A stretch of 64,000 nt of DNA. Origin: Leifsonia sp. fls2-241-R2A-40a (GTDB taxonomy: Bacteria; Actinomycetota; Actinomycetes; Actinomycetales; Microbacteriaceae). The notes beneath the pieces are model-generated. The model searched no databases. It was not told the DNA's origin and worked only from the letters and a program-made list of their open reading frames with translations. Position numbers and translations under genes: made by a program. The stretch lies in contig NZ_JARVRS010000001.1 of assembly GCF_030209575.1 (NCBI RefSeq), forward strand, positions 3,348,001 to 3,412,000, in the 5' to 3' direction. Positions within the stretch are counted from its first letter, which is position 1; each line of letters begins with the position of its first letter. Shown piece after piece: positions 18,050 to 29,903 of this stretch.

Positions 18050-18904
18050 ATGACCTTGCCGGCCGACAGTCACGTGCACAGCGAATGGTCGTGGGACACG
18101 GGCGGCCCGCATTCGGAGGCGGCCGGACGGATGCGGAAGACCTGCGCGCAGGCGGTGCGGATCGGCCTCCCTGCGCTGTTCTTCACCGAGCACCTCGACA
18201 TCCCGGGCACCTGGCGTGCGCAGCCGCAGGACCTGCTGCCGCACCAGCGCCACTATGTGCAGCCGGACGGCCGGGTGGAGTTCGCCCCACTCGACGTCGA
18301 CGGGTACTTCGACAGCATCGACCGGATGCGGCACGAGTTCCCGGAGCTGCGCATCCTGACCGGCATCGAGTTCGGCCAGCCGCATCTCTTCGAGGAGCAG
18401 GCGCGTGCCCTGGTCGACCTGAACAGGTTCGACCGGGTGAACGGCTCGTTGCACACTCTCGACCTCGGAGGCGGACGGGCCGAACCGAGCCGGCTCATGC
18501 ACGAGCATCCCGCCGACGAGGTCATGAACGCCTACCTGGACGAGATCCCGGTCATGGTCGCCGGCTCCGACGCCTTCGACGTGTTCACGCACATCGATTA
18601 CGCCCTCCGTCACTGGCCCGCCGACGCGGTCGGCCCGTTCGACCCGCGCGCGTTCGAGCACCGCATCCGCACCGCGATGCGCGCCATCGCCGAGAGCGGC
18701 CGCGCGCTCGAGCTCAACACGCGGCGGTTGTGGTCATGGGTACCGCAGTGGTGGGCCGAAGAGGGCGGCCAGGCGGTCAGTTTCGCCAGCGACGCCCATA
18801 CTCCCGATGCGCTCGCGCGCCACTTCCCGGAAGCCGTGATCCTGGCCGAGCACTTCGGCTTCCGTCCCGGCGCCGCACCTGCCGACCTGTGGCGGCGCGG
18901 CTGA
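18050..18904 (+). CDS. PHP-domain phosphoesterase (histidinol-phosphatase-like)
   Basis: A 284-aa metal-dependent phosphatase of the PHP superfamily. Metal ligands are visible in DSHVHSEWSWD at the N-terminus, FFTEHLD, a central SLHTLD, VFTHIDYALRH and SFASDAHTPD. The family hydrolyses histidinol phosphate or other small phosphomonoesters. The ATG at 18050 follows a TAGCAT -10 box by 7 nt and has no Shine-Dalgarno, so leaderless translation is likely. It is followed by the oppositely oriented tRNA-Ala. Confidence 0.88.
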   Translation: MTLPADSHVHSEWSWDTGGPHSEAAGRMRKTCAQAVRIGLPALFFTEHLDIPGTWRAQPQDLLPHQRHYVQPDGRVEFAPLDVDGYFDSIDRMRHEFPELRILTGIEFGQPHLFEEQARALVDLNRFDRVNGSLHTLDLGGGRAEPSRLMHEHPADEVMNAYLDEIPVMVAGSDAFDVFTHIDYALRHWPADAVGPFDPRAFEHRIRTAMRAIAESGRALELNTRRLWSWVPQWWAEEGGQAVSFASDAHTPDALARHFPEAVILAEHFGFRPGAAPADLWRRG

Positions 18905-18932
18905 TCCTGTGGACCGCCAGAAACACGAAAAG

Positions 18933-18956
18933 CCCCGGTCAAGAGGACTTGACCAG
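18933..18956 (-). terminator. Terminator downstream of tRNA-Ala
   Basis: A GGTCAAG/CTTGACC stem (18937-18943 with 18948-18954) closes on a 4-nt loop. On the minus strand it is followed by TTTT, placing it just beyond the 3' end of the tRNA. Confidence 0.7.
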
Positions 18957-18965
18957 GACTTTCAG

Positions 18966-19038
18966 TGGATCTGAGGGGACTCGAACCCCTGACCCCCTGC
19001 ATGCCATGCAGGTGCGCTACCAGCTGCGCCACAGACCC
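18966..19038 (-). tRNA. tRNA-Ala (anticodon GGC)
   Basis: A 73-nt cloverleaf: acceptor GGGTCTG with CAGATCC (one G-U pair), a 5-bp anticodon stem CCTGC/GCAGG around loop ATGGCAT, and the T arm AGGGG-TTCGAGT-CCCCT. The discriminator is A, and CCA is not encoded. Confidence 0.96.
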
Positions 19039-19133
19039 AGAGTGTGAACCGTTCCGGCCCTTTCGGACCTCCCGGAACAACTCATTCAGCGTACTACATC
19101 GCGCCCAGGAGAAAAAACTGAGGCGCGCTCGCG

Positions 19134-19397
19134 TCAGTCGAACAGCTCGCTCAGCCAGTTCTCGCGCCTCTTCTTGTACGGCCGCTGCTCGGAAGGGTTG
19201 GTCGAGTAGGACTCGCGGTACTGCGGCTCGCGGTACTGCGGCGCGGGCACAGCAGCAGCGGGGCTCCCTGCGCGGTCGATGATCTTGTCGAGTTCGCCGC
19301 GGTCGAGCCAGACGCCGCGGCACTCCGGGCAGTAGTCGATCTCGATGCCATTGCGCTCGCTCATGACGAGAGTCGCGTTGTCGGTGGGACACTTCAT
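19134..19397 (-). CDS. Zinc-ribbon (TFIIB-type) small protein
   Basis: An 87-aa protein. Its N-terminus MKCPTDNATLV and the following YCPECRGVWLDRGELDKII supply the C-P-x-D and C-P-x-C metal-binding knuckles of the zf-TFIIB family. The last 35 residues are Tyr/Pro/Arg-rich and probably disordered. I use the ATG at 19397, since the frame from 19421 only adds eight atypical residues. Function in the family is unknown; a nucleic-acid or protein contact is likely. Confidence 0.85.
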   Translation of the reverse strand: MKCPTDNATLVMSERNGIEIDYCPECRGVWLDRGELDKIIDRAGSPAAAVPAPQYREPQYRESYSTNPSEQRPYKKRRENWLSELFD

Positions 19398-19461
19398 GCA
19401 CCCATCCAAGCGGGCGACCATGAGAGGGTTCTCAGGCGAACCGGGGAAGAGCCTGGGAGCG

Positions 19462-19839
19462 TTACTCCGCGTTCTCGTGGACGGGCAGCTCGATCGGAAT
19501 CGTCGGGCAGTCCTTCCACAAGCGCTCGAGCGCGTAGTACATGCGGTCCTCTTCGTGGAAGACGTGCACGACCAGGTCGCCGAAGTCGAGCAGCACCCAG
19601 CGGCCCTCGGACTTGCCCTCGCGGCGGAGCGTCTTGACGCCCGCGTCGTTCAGCCGGTCCTCGACCTCCGACGCGATCGCGATCACGTTGCGCTCGACGC
19701 GCCCGCTGACCAGCAGGAAGGCATCGGTGAGCGGCAGCGGCCCGGACACGTCGAGTGCGACGAGGTCCTCTCCGCCCTTGGAGTCGGCGGCGGCCGCCGC
19801 GAGCTGCAGGATGTCGCGGGCGTGCTGGGATGCGGTCAC
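19462..19839 (-). CDS. rsfS: Ribosomal silencing factor RsfS
   Basis: A 125-aa RsfS/Iojap protein. It binds ribosomal protein uL14 and blocks subunit joining when nutrients are low. The core includes TDAFLLVSGRVERNV and WVLLDFGDLVVHVFHEEDR, both diagnostic. It ends the leftward operon rplU-rpmA-obg-proB-proA-nadD, lying 64 nt behind the membrane-anchored 476-aa gene. The nadD-rsfS association is common in bacteria. Confidence 0.96.
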   Translation of the reverse strand: MTASQHARDILQLAAAAADSKGGEDLVALDVSGPLPLTDAFLLVSGRVERNVIAIASEVEDRLNDAGVKTLRREGKSEGRWVLLDFGDLVVHVFHEEDRMYYALERLWKDCPTIPIELPVHENAE

Positions 19840-19903
19840 GGACGGTCCTCCGGTCGCGGTCGGTGCAGGGTCGGTGCGGAAGCAGGTGCGAACGGGGTGA
19901 TGA

Positions 19904-21334
19904 TCAGAACACCTTCAGTACGTAGGCGGCCACGAGCAGGCCGATGACGCCGACGGCGAGCACTCCGGCGGTGACCATGAGCACCACCGGCAGCGTGTTG
20001 CCGCGCTTCTTGGGCGGCGCGATCACGCCGCGGGTCGAGGTGTGCGTGCTGATGGCGCGGGATGCCCGCACCGGCTGGACCTCGGACGTGTTGAACTCGT
20101 TCTCCTCGCCGTCGAGCAGGCGGTCGAGGTCCGACGAGTCGATCCGGTCGGGGTGCGCGCCGGTGGCGCCCATCCCGCGGGGCAGGTCGATCGATCCGGT
20201 CACGAGGATCTCACCCGTGCTGGTCAGCGGGGCGTTCGTGCTCGGCTGAGGGATCACGGGAAGGATCAGGGCGCTCGTCGTCGTCGCGGCGGTCGACTGG
20301 GCGACGTTCCGCGAGGTGATGGGCTGGCTCTGGTCCTCGAGCTCGGCCGCCGTCGACCAGTGTCCGGTCGGCGGAGTGAACGGCCGTCGCTCCTGGGCCG
20401 CGGTGTCCTCCGAGTCCTTCTTCGCGGCCGGAACCGCCGCGGCGTCGGACGACGTCTCGTCGGCGGCCGCCTTCGCCGCTGAGGAGCCGAAAGCGGCGAA
20501 CGGCGACGTTGCGCTCTGCGTGACGGTGGTCTCGCTCTGGCCGGAGCGCGAAGCGGCCGGCGCCGACGAGGGCGTGAGCGGCGCGAGCGGCCACGCGGAC
20601 TTCTCGGTTGCCGATGCGGGCGCACCAGCGGCCGCGTTCGCATCCGTCTCAGCGGCGCTCGCCGACGGCGCCTCGTTCGCGGCCTTCGCAGAATCGTTCG
20701 CGGCCGCTTCCGCCTCGGGGCCGGAAGTGAAGGTGACGGGGAAGACCGGATCTCCGGACGCCGCCGGAAGGTTGGCCTGGGCGTTGGCCTCCTGCGCCTG
20801 CAGCATCGCACGCAGCTCGCGGCGGGTGAGCGTGCGCTCGTGGGCGTCCGCCGACGCAGAAGTGGATGCGGTGGCCGGCGTCGAGGACGACGCACCCTCT
20901 TGTCGGAGGATCGACATGGGCTGCGTCACCGGCTCCGGGCGCGAAGAATCGGGGCCCTGGCGGAACAGATCGAACGAGTCGCGCGACGGGGAGGTGACTC
21001 CCGGCTCGGCGAAGGCGCTGGCGGGGATGGCCGGGCGCTCGGGCTGGGAGGGACGAGGTTCTTCGACCTGGACGTCTTCGAGGCCCTCGCGCACCTCGGG
21101 TGCGGCCGCCTCAGCTGCTGCGGCCTCGGCTGGTGCGGCCTCGGATGCTACGGCCTCAGGGTGCTCGCCCTCGGAGTTGTCGCGCGGGGGCACCGTGGTG
21201 GTCATCTCGGGGATCTGTCCTGCGGGAGTCGGTTCAGCCGTGCCCGCGCGGCGCGAAGCGGAGCGCTCGAACTCTCTCGCCTGTCGCCGCGTCTGCGGCT
21301 GGCCCGTCGGCGGCTGTTCAGGCCACGATGTCAT
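19904..21334 (-). CDS. Low-complexity protein with C-terminal membrane anchor
   Basis: A 476-aa protein of unknown function. Residues 1-430 are rich in Ala, Glu, Pro, Ser and Thr with scattered basic patches and look mostly disordered. A basic KKRGN stretch leads into a single C-terminal membrane helix ([20 protein letters not shown]). It therefore resembles a tail-anchored protein with a long cytoplasmic arm. The ATG at 21334 overlaps the nadD stop (ATGA) and has GGAG 7 nt upstream. It sits between nadD and rsfS, an arrangement I believe is conserved in Microbacteriaceae. No enzymatic motif is visible. Confidence 0.8.
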   Translation of the reverse strand: MTSWPEQPPTGQPQTRRQAREFERSASRRAGTAEPTPAGQIPEMTTTVPPRDNSEGEHPEAVASEAAPAEAAAAEAAAPEVREGLEDVQVEEPRPSQPERPAIPASAFAEPGVTSPSRDSFDLFRQGPDSSRPEPVTQPMSILRQEGASSSTPATASTSASADAHERTLTRRELRAMLQAQEANAQANLPAASGDPVFPVTFTSGPEAEAAANDSAKAANEAPSASAAETDANAAAGAPASATEKSAWPLAPLTPSSAPAASRSGQSETTVTQSATSPFAAFGSSAAKAAADETSSDAAAVPAAKKDSEDTAAQERRPFTPPTGHWSTAAELEDQSQPITSRNVAQSTAATTTSALILPVIPQPSTNAPLTSTGEILVTGSIDLPRGMGATGAHPDRIDSSDLDRLLDGEENEFNTSEVQPVRASRAISTHTSTRGVIAPPKKRGNTLPVVLMVTAGVLAVGVIGLLVAAYVLKVF

Positions 21335-21933
21335 GCCACGCTCCGATACAGATGGTGTTTGGAGATGTATTGAACGACCCCATCGGGCACGAGGTACCAG
21401 ACCGGGAATCCCCTGCTCACCCGGCTCCGGCAATCGGTCGACGAGATCGCCAGGGCCGGAACTTCCAACAAGCTTACGTCTTGCTCCGGTAATCCAGAAA
21501 TACTCAAGTCGTGTCCCGGGCGACTCACAGCCACGAAGTGGGCGAGCTCCCAGAGCTCGGCGACGTCGCGCCAGCTGAGGATCTGCGCGATGGCATCGGC
21601 GCCGGTGATGAAGAACAGCTCGGCATCGGGCCGTTCGCGGTGCAGGTCGCGCAGCGTGTCGATCGTGTAGGTCGGACCGTCGCGGTCGACGTCGACGCGG
21701 CTGACGGTGAAGCGCGGGTTGGACGCGGTGGCGATCACCGTCATCAGGTACCGGTGCTCTGCCGGGGTGACCGGACCCTTCTGCCAGGGCTCACCGGTCG
21801 GCACGAACACGACCTCATCGAGGTCGAACGACTGCGCCACTTCGCTGGCGGCGACCAGGTGGCCGTGGTGGATCGGGTCGAAAGTGCCGCCCATCACGCC
21901 GATCCTCGGCCGGCCCGTCTCCGTCAGCTCCAT
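21331..21933 (-). CDS. nadD: Nicotinate-nucleotide adenylyltransferase NadD
   Basis: A 200-aa nucleotidyltransferase that joins nicotinate mononucleotide and ATP to make deamido-NAD in NAD synthesis. [13 protein letters not shown] is the ATP-binding H-x-G-H motif and the [10 protein letters not shown] segment near residue 165 is the second signature. Its stop overlaps the start of the membrane-anchored gene. It is 12 nt behind the small 78-aa membrane gene. Confidence 0.97.
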   Translation of the reverse strand: MELTETGRPRIGVMGGTFDPIHHGHLVAASEVAQSFDLDEVVFVPTGEPWQKGPVTPAEHRYLMTVIATASNPRFTVSRVDVDRDGPTYTIDTLRDLHRERPDAELFFITGADAIAQILSWRDVAELWELAHFVAVSRPGHDLSISGLPEQDVSLLEVPALAISSTDCRSRVSRGFPVWYLVPDGVVQYISKHHLYRSVA

Positions 21934-21945
21934 GCCCGAAGTGGG

Positions 21946-22182
21946 TCAGTGCCCCTGGTTGGGGTGGCCGGAGCCGTGGTGCGTGGCACCCGGGGCGCCG
22001 GCGTGGGCCGCGGCGTCCGGTGCGGAGCGGTGGCTGTGCCGGTTCGCGACGTCTCGGAAGCTCCACACGACGAAGGCGAGGGAGATGAAGATCACGATGG
22101 CGATGGCACCGAACGCCCAGGTGGGCATGGGGAGCTCGACGTGGGTCTCCGCCTCGGCGAGGACGGTCGTCAGAAGTGACAT
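21946..22182 (-). CDS. Small membrane protein with His-rich tail
   Basis: A 78-aa protein with one membrane helix (AFGAIAIVIFISLAFVVW) and a cytoplasmic tail rich in His, Gly and Ala (nine His in the last 30 residues). The tail could bind metal, but nothing proves it. It lies between proA and nadD in the operon. An AGGA site precedes the ATG. Function unknown; size and position suggest a conserved Microbacteriaceae family. Confidence 0.75.
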   Translation of the reverse strand: MSLLTTVLAEAETHVELPMPTWAFGAIAIVIFISLAFVVWSFRDVANRHSHRSAPDAAAHAGAPGATHHGSGHPNQGH

Positions 22183-22235
22183 CGTGCGTAATCCTTTCTC
22201 CGGGCCGATGGCCCACCGTCAAGTCTAGTGGGCGG

Positions 22236-23534
22236 CTACGCCCGGATCTGGCCGGACCCGCGGACGATCCACTTGGTGCTCGTCAGTTCGGGCAACCCCA
22301 TCGGACCGCGGGCGTGGAGCTTCTGGGTCGAGATGCCCACCTCGGCGCCGAACCCGAACTCGCCGCCGTCGGTGAACCGGGTGGACGCGTTCACCATCAC
22401 CACGGCCGAGTCGACCTCGGCGAGGAAGCGGTCGGCGTTCTCGAGGTCGTTCGTCACGATGGACTCGGTGTGCTGCGTCGAGTACCGGCGGATGTGCTCG
22501 ATGGCCTCGTCGAGGTCGTCGACCACCTTCACCGAGATGTCGAGGCTCATGTGCTCGGTGGCGTAGTCCTCGTCGGTCACCGGGACGCCTCCCTCGGCGA
22601 ACGGCAGGGCGCGCTCGTCGGCGTGGATGGTGACGCCCTCGGCGCGCAGCGCGTCGAGCACCGGCGGCAGCAGCCGCTCAGCGGCGGCACTGTGCACCAG
22701 CAGCGTCTCGACCGCGTTGCACACGCTCGGCCGCTGGACCTTGGCGTTGCGCACGATGTCGACGGCCCAGTCCTCCCGCGCGGATTCGTCGAGCAGGATG
22801 TGGACCACGCCGGCCCCGGTCTCGATCACGGGCACCGTGGACTGCGTCACGACCGCCTGGATGAGCTCGGCGCTCCCGCGCGGGATCAGCACGTCCACGA
22901 AACCGCGAGCCGTCATGAGCTCGGCCGCGCCCTCGCGCCCGAAATCGTCGATCGTCTGGACGGCGTCGGACGGTAGCCCTGCGCTGGCCAGCGCATCCTG
23001 CAGCACCCGCACGAGCACGCGATTGGTCTCGATCGCAGCGCTTCCGCCGCGGAGGACCGCCGCGTTCCCGCTCTTGATTGCCAGCGCCGCGATGTCGATC
23101 GTCACGTTGGGCCGCGCCTCGTAGATCGCGCCGACGACGCCGAACGGCACCCGCACCTGCGTGATCTTGACGCCGTTCGGCAAGGCGCTTCCGCGCACGG
23201 CCTGCCCCACGGGATCGGTGATGCCGACCACCTCGAGCACGGCCTCGGCCAGCCCCTGCAGTCGCGCAGTGCTGAGCGTCAGTCGGTCGAGCAGCCCAGT
23301 CGTCAGCCCGTTCTCTCGCCCGTTGGCGAGGTCGAGCTCGTTGGCGGAGAGGATCTCCGCACCGGACGCGATCACGCCGTCGGCGATGGCGCGCAGCGCA
23401 CGGTTCTTCTGCTCGGTGGTCGCCGTCGCCAGCGCGCGTGAGGCCGTCTTGGCGGCGGCGAGCCGCTCGTGAAGGGAGAGCGCCGCAGCAGTGGTCGACG
23501 CAGCCGTGGCAGACGCATCCGTGATCGAGGACAT
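22236..23534 (-). CDS. proA: Gamma-glutamyl phosphate reductase ProA
   Basis: A 432-aa NADPH-dependent enzyme that reduces gamma-glutamyl phosphate to the semialdehyde in proline synthesis. An aldehyde-dehydrogenase fold fills the protein. The catalytic Cys is in RPSVCNAVETLL, and the PFGVVGAIYEARPNVT cofactor-binding strand is present. It starts 9 nt behind the proB stop, so the two pathway enzymes are co-translated; the labile intermediate may be channelled. Confidence 0.98.
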   Translation of the reverse strand: MSSITDASATAASTTAAALSLHERLAAAKTASRALATATTEQKNRALRAIADGVIASGAEILSANELDLANGRENGLTTGLLDRLTLSTARLQGLAEAVLEVVGITDPVGQAVRGSALPNGVKITQVRVPFGVVGAIYEARPNVTIDIAALAIKSGNAAVLRGGSAAIETNRVLVRVLQDALASAGLPSDAVQTIDDFGREGAAELMTARGFVDVLIPRGSAELIQAVVTQSTVPVIETGAGVVHILLDESAREDWAVDIVRNAKVQRPSVCNAVETLLVHSAAAERLLPPVLDALRAEGVTIHADERALPFAEGGVPVTDEDYATEHMSLDISVKVVDDLDEAIEHIRRYSTQHTESIVTNDLENADRFLAEVDSAVVMVNASTRFTDGGEFGFGAEVGISTQKLHARGPMGLPELTSTKWIVRGSGQIRA

Positions 23535-23543
23535 GCGTCGATT

Positions 23544-25996
<2,453 letters not shown>

Positions 25997-26069
25997 TCAT
26001 TCAGGGCTGAAATGCCGGATGGGCGGGCCGAAGCCCGCCCATCCGCAAAATGGTGCTCGTGGTCGAGGC

Positions 26070-26327
26070 TCAGGCCTCGGCGGCCACGATGTTGACGACC
26101 TTGCGGCCGCCCTTGTTGCCGAACTCGACCGCACCGGCGGCGAGGGCGAACAGCGTGTCGTCGCCACCACGGCCGACGTTGACGCCGGGGTGGAAGTGGG
26201 TGCCGCGCTGGCGGACCAGGATCTCACCCGCGTTGACGGTCTGGCCGCCGAAGCGCTTCACGCCGAGGCGCTGCGCGTTGGAGTCGCGGCCGTTGCGAGT
26301 GGAGCTCGCTCCCTTTTTGTGTGCCAT
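26070..26327 (-). CDS. rpmA: 50S ribosomal protein bL27
   Basis: An 85-aa ribosomal protein near the peptidyl-transferase centre. [20 protein letters not shown] is the classic N-terminus, without the cleavable leader of Firmicutes. The start at 26327 has AGGAGA upstream; the frame extending to 26525 is antisense noise. It is 19 nt behind rplU. Confidence 0.98.
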   Translation of the reverse strand: MAHKKGASSTRNGRDSNAQRLGVKRFGGQTVNAGEILVRQRGTHFHPGVNVGRGGDDTLFALAAGAVEFGNKGGRKVVNIVAAEA

Positions 26328-26346
26328 GGTCTGTTCTCCTCGTCGG

Positions 26347-26655
26347 CTACTTGATGCCGGTGATCTTGACGCGCGTGAGCTCCTGGCGGTGGCCCTGACG
26401 CTTCTTGTAGCCGGTCTTGTTCTTGAACTTCTGGATGTGGATCTTCGGGCCGCGAAGGTCGTCGAGGATCTCTGCGGTGACGGTGACCTTCGCGAGCGAC
26501 GCAGCGTCGGAGGTGATCTTGTCACCGTCGACGAGCAGCACCGGTGCGAGCTCGACCTTGCCGTCCTTGCGGGCCTTGATACGGTCCATCGTCACGATGG
26601 TGCCGACCTCGACCTTCTCCTGCCGGCCACCGGCGCGCACAACTGCGTAAACCAC
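26347..26655 (-). CDS. rplU: 50S ribosomal protein bL21
   Basis: A 102-aa 23S rRNA-binding protein. It reads [17 protein letters not shown] at the start and ends with [17 protein letters not shown], the bL21 signature. The start codon is GTG at 26655, 13 nt after an AAAAGG site. A good promoter and roughly 180-nt leader lie upstream. Confidence 0.98.
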   Translation of the reverse strand: MVYAVVRAGGRQEKVEVGTIVTMDRIKARKDGKVELAPVLLVDGDKITSDAASLAKVTVTAEILDDLRGPKIHIQKFKNKTGYKKRQGHRQELTRVKITGIK

Positions 26656-26835
26656 TTGTCAGTACCTTTTCGTCGGGGAGCAGTTCCCGGCGTCTCCGCG
26701 GAACCGATCCTTCTCTTCAACTGTTTCTGGATGTCACTGTCTGGATGTCACTGGCGAGTCCTGCCGGCAACACATGCGACCGACGGCTCTCAGAAAACCT
26801 CATGGCTGCGCGGGCGACGCCCGGCACACACCAAC
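26656..26835 (-). other. rplU leader with 14-bp tandem duplication
   Basis: This untranslated leader separates the rplU promoter from its GTG. It contains a perfect tandem duplication of TCTGGATGTCACTG (26726-26739 and 26740-26753). I see no recognised r-protein leader fold by eye. Confidence 0.5.
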
Positions 26836-26840
26836 GGTCA

Positions 26841-26869
26841 ACTTTACCCGACAGCCCTTCCCTGGTCAA
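26841..26869 (-). promoter_or_regulatory. Promoter of the rplU-rpmA-obg operon
   Basis: On the minus strand TTGACC (26864-26869), exactly 17 nt, TAAAGT (26841-26846). This is the closest match to the actinobacterial housekeeping consensus in the window and fits a ribosomal-protein operon. Confidence 0.8.
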
Positions 26870-26957
26870 TTCAGCCCACGCTCATCAGCGTGTACCGAAC
26901 CAGGGGGCGTCAGGACCGTCCGGCTCCGACGACGGAACCGCTTCCTAGAATCATTGT

Positions 26958-27233
26958 ATGACGGTCCTGATCGATCCCCCGGCATGGCCGGCACACGGCA
27001 TGTTGTGGTCGCACCTGGTCAGCGACGCCTCCCTCGAGGAACTGCACGCCTTCGCCGCCGCCAACGGGATACAGCGCCGGGCGTTCGACCTCGACCACTA
27101 CGACGTGCCCGACCGCCGGTACGACGAGCTCGTGGCGGCGGGAGCGCATCCCGTCCCCGGCAAGGAGCTCGTCTCGCGGCTCATCGCCAGCGGTCTGCGG
27201 GTACGGGCCCGCGACCGCGTCCGCAAGCACTGA
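26958..27233 (+). CDS. DUF4031 domain protein
   Basis: A 91-aa protein matching the DUF4031 family by its MTVLIDPPAWPAHGMLWSHL start and FDLDHYDVPDRRYDELVAAG core. Function unknown. TAGAAT ends 6 nt before the ATG and no Shine-Dalgarno is present, so the mRNA is probably leaderless. It is divergent from rplU and shares a long bidirectional terminator with rne. Confidence 0.85.
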   Translation: MTVLIDPPAWPAHGMLWSHLVSDASLEELHAFAAANGIQRRAFDLDHYDVPDRRYDELVAAGAHPVPGKELVSRLIASGLRVRARDRVRKH

Positions 27234-27249
27234 CCGGCCTCGCCGACGA

Positions 27250-27301
27250 CAGAAGCCGGCACACCGTATCGACAGGATGCGATACGGCGTGCCGGCTTCT
27301 G
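27250..27301. terminator. Bidirectional terminator between DUF4031 and rne
   Basis: A long hairpin: CAGAAGCCGGCAC pairs with its complement at 27289-27301, and an inner CCGTATCG/CGATACGG stem (27264-27271 with 27280-27287) extends it. It lies between two convergent stops. There is little U-tract, so termination may rely on the stem. Confidence 0.75.
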
Positions 27302-27308
27302 TGGAGGA

Positions 27309-29903
27309 CTACTCGCCCTTCGGGGCCAGCTCACCGCCGGCGATGACGGTCGTGCTGGCGCGACGGCTGCGGCCACGGCCCTGGCCGGGCTCCTTCGGCG
27401 CCGGGAGAGCGTCGAGCACGGAGTCGAGCAGGAGTTCGGTCTCGTGGTCGAGCGAGCGCGACGCAGGCGCGACGACGGCGGGCTCGGGGAGGTCGAGGAT
27501 CGGGAGCAGCGACTCGTTCGACGCGTCGGACGGCGCCTCGGCGGCCTCGGTCGCCTCCGCAGCCTCGGGGGCCGCATCCTGCGCCGGGGTCGCCTGCCCG
27601 TCAGTCGCCTGCTCGGCTGTCGTCGCCTCGGGCTGCTGCCGGTCGGCTCCGCCCCTGCCCTTGCGGCGGCGCTTCTTCGTCGCGGTCACCTCGGTCACGG
27701 TCACCTCGGTGACGCTGATCTCGGTGCCGGCGCCCTGCAGGTTCGCCTCGGCCGCCTTCGCCTCCTCCTCGTGGTGGATGGTCGATGCGGCGATCTTGGC
27801 CAGAGCGTTCTTGGCGTCGTCGGTGATGGCGTGGGTGCCGGTGTGAGCCGCGCCGTTGCCGCTGGCGTTCGTGCTCGGACCGGCGTTGCCGCTGTTCGAG
27901 CCGTTCCCGCCGCGACCGCGACGGCGATCGCTCTGGGGCTGCTGCTGCGGCTGACGGTGCTTCACGACGGGGTCGTGGTGTACGACGACGCCGCGGCCGG
28001 CGCAGACCTCGCAGGCCTCGCTGAAGGTCTCCAGCAGACCGAGGCCGAGCTTCTTTCGGGTCATCTGGACGAGACCGAGCGAGGTGACCTCGGCGACCTG
28101 GTGCTTCGTGCGGTCGCGGCTCAGGCACTCCACGAGCCGGCGCAGCACGAGGTCGCGGTTGGTCTCGAGCACCATGTCGATGAAGTCGACGACGATGATG
28201 CCGCCGATGTCACGCAACCGGAGCTGGCGGACGATCTCCTCCGCGGCCTCCAGGTTGTTCTTGGTGACCGTCTCCTCGAGGTTTCCGCCGGAACCGACGA
28301 ACTTGCCGGTGTTGACGTCGACGACCGTCATGGCCTCGGTGCGGTCGATGACGAGCGACCCGCCGGACGGGAGCCACACCTTGCGCTCCAGCGCCTTCTC
28401 GATCTGCTCGGTGATGCGGAACTCGTCGAACGCGTCGCGCTCCCCCGTGTACGGCTCGACGCGGTCGAGCAGGTCGGGGGCGACCTGGCGCAGGTAGTTC
28501 TCGATGGTCTGGCGCGCCTCGTCGCCGGCGATCACGAGCTTCTGGAAGTCCTCGTTGAAGACGTCGCGGATGATCTTGATCAGCAGGTCCGGCTCGCTGT
28601 GCAGCAGGGCAGGCGCCTGCTGGCTCTCGACGCGCGTGCTGATGTCGGCCCACTGCGCGGTGAGTCGGTTGACGTCGAGCGTCAGCTGCTCCTCGGTGGC
28701 GCCCTCGGCGGCGGTTCGCACGATCACGCCGGCGTTCTCGGGCAGCACCTCCTTGAGGATCTTCTTGAGGCGCGAGCGCTCCGTGTCCGGGAGCTTGCGG
28801 CTGATGCCGTTCATGGATCCGCCGGGCACGTACACGAGGTAGCGGCCGGGCAGCGAGATCTGGCTGGTGAGGCGGGCGCCCTTGTGGCCGACCGGGTCCT
28901 TGGTGACCTGCACCAGGACGCGGTCGCCGGCCTTCAGCGCCAGCTCGATGCGGCGCGGCTGGTTGCCGGTCTCGACGGCATCCCAGTCGACCTCGCCGGA
29001 GTACAGGACGGCGTTGCGGCCGCGGCCGATGTCGACGAATGCCGCCTCCATGCTGGGCAGGACGTTCTGCACACGGCCGAGGTAGACGTTGCCGATGAGG
29101 GACGCCTCCTGCGAGCGGGCGACGTAGTGCTCGACGAGCACCTTGTCCTCGAGCACACCGATCTGGATGCGCCCGGCCTTCTCGCGGACGACCATCTGGC
29201 GGTCCACCGACTCACGGCGGGCCAGGAACTCGGCCTCGGTGATGACGGGACGGCGGCGGCCGGCGTCGCGGCCGTCGCGGCGGCGCTGCTTCTTCGCCTC
29301 CAGCCGGGTGGAGCCCTTGACCTTCTGCGGCTCGGTGATCAGCTCCGGCTCGCGCGGAGCGCGGACCTTGACGACCGTGTTCGCGGGGTCGTTGGCGCCC
29401 TCGCGGCCGGTCTCGCCGGCGCGGCGGCGCGAACGGCGGCGGACACCGGCGGCGGGCTCCTCCTCGTCGCTCTCGGCGAGCGGAGGCAGCGGCAGCGGGT
29501 CGGGTGCCTGGAAGAGCAGTGTGGTCGGCGGGAGGCCGGGCGCGGCGGCGGCCACGAGCGGAGGCTCGACCTCGCCGTGCTGATCGGGCAGAGCCGGAGG
29601 CTCGTGCGCCGCGACCGCCTGCGCCTCGAGAGTGGCGGGCGCAGCCTGCGCGGGCTCCGCTTCGGCCGCGGGTGTGACGCCGGCCTCAGGCGCGACGTCC
29701 GCCTCGGGCGTGCCGTCGTCCTCGGGCGTGCCCTCGCCCTCGGGCGACTCGGCGACCGGGATCTGCGGATCGGATGCGTCGGCATATCCCGCCTGCGGAG
29801 CCTTCCTCACCACGCGTCGCGTGCCGAAGAGCCCCTTGCGCTTCCGTCCTCCCGTCTCCGTCTCGTTGTTGTCCGTGTTGTCGATATTCTCGTTATCCAC
29901 CAT
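27309..29903 (-). CDS. rne: Ribonuclease E/G
   Basis: An 864-aa endoribonuclease for mRNA decay and rRNA processing. A disordered Ala/Glu/Pro and Arg-rich N-terminal region (1-250) precedes the S1 domain (about 270-370, with YLGRVQNVLPSMEAAFVDIG). The catalytic DNase I-like domain has VIDRTEAMTVVDVNTGKF and GIIVVDFIDM with the metal-binding Asp residues. The Zn-link CEVCAGRG follows, then a Gly/Arg/Asn-rich tail. Extended N- and C-termini around a central catalytic core are typical of actinobacteria. The ATG at 29903 has GAGGAG upstream; the frame above it has none. Confidence 0.96.
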   Translation of the reverse strand: MVDNENIDNTDNNETETGGRKRKGLFGTRRVVRKAPQAGYADASDPQIPVAESPEGEGTPEDDGTPEADVAPEAGVTPAAEAEPAQAAPATLEAQAVAAHEPPALPDQHGEVEPPLVAAAAPGLPPTTLLFQAPDPLPLPPLAESDEEEPAAGVRRRSRRRAGETGREGANDPANTVVKVRAPREPELITEPQKVKGSTRLEAKKQRRRDGRDAGRRRPVITEAEFLARRESVDRQMVVREKAGRIQIGVLEDKVLVEHYVARSQEASLIGNVYLGRVQNVLPSMEAAFVDIGRGRNAVLYSGEVDWDAVETGNQPRRIELALKAGDRVLVQVTKDPVGHKGARLTSQISLPGRYLVYVPGGSMNGISRKLPDTERSRLKKILKEVLPENAGVIVRTAAEGATEEQLTLDVNRLTAQWADISTRVESQQAPALLHSEPDLLIKIIRDVFNEDFQKLVIAGDEARQTIENYLRQVAPDLLDRVEPYTGERDAFDEFRITEQIEKALERKVWLPSGGSLVIDRTEAMTVVDVNTGKFVGSGGNLEETVTKNNLEAAEEIVRQLRLRDIGGIIVVDFIDMVLETNRDLVLRRLVECLSRDRTKHQVAEVTSLGLVQMTRKKLGLGLLETFSEACEVCAGRGVVVHHDPVVKHRQPQQQPQSDRRRGRGGNGSNSGNAGPSTNASGNGAAHTGTHAITDDAKNALAKIAASTIHHEEEAKAAEANLQGAGTEISVTEVTVTEVTATKKRRRKGRGGADRQQPEATTAEQATDGQATPAQDAAPEAAEATEAAEAPSDASNESLLPILDLPEPAVVAPASRSLDHETELLLDSVLDALPAPKEPGQGRGRSRRASTTVIAGGELAPKGE

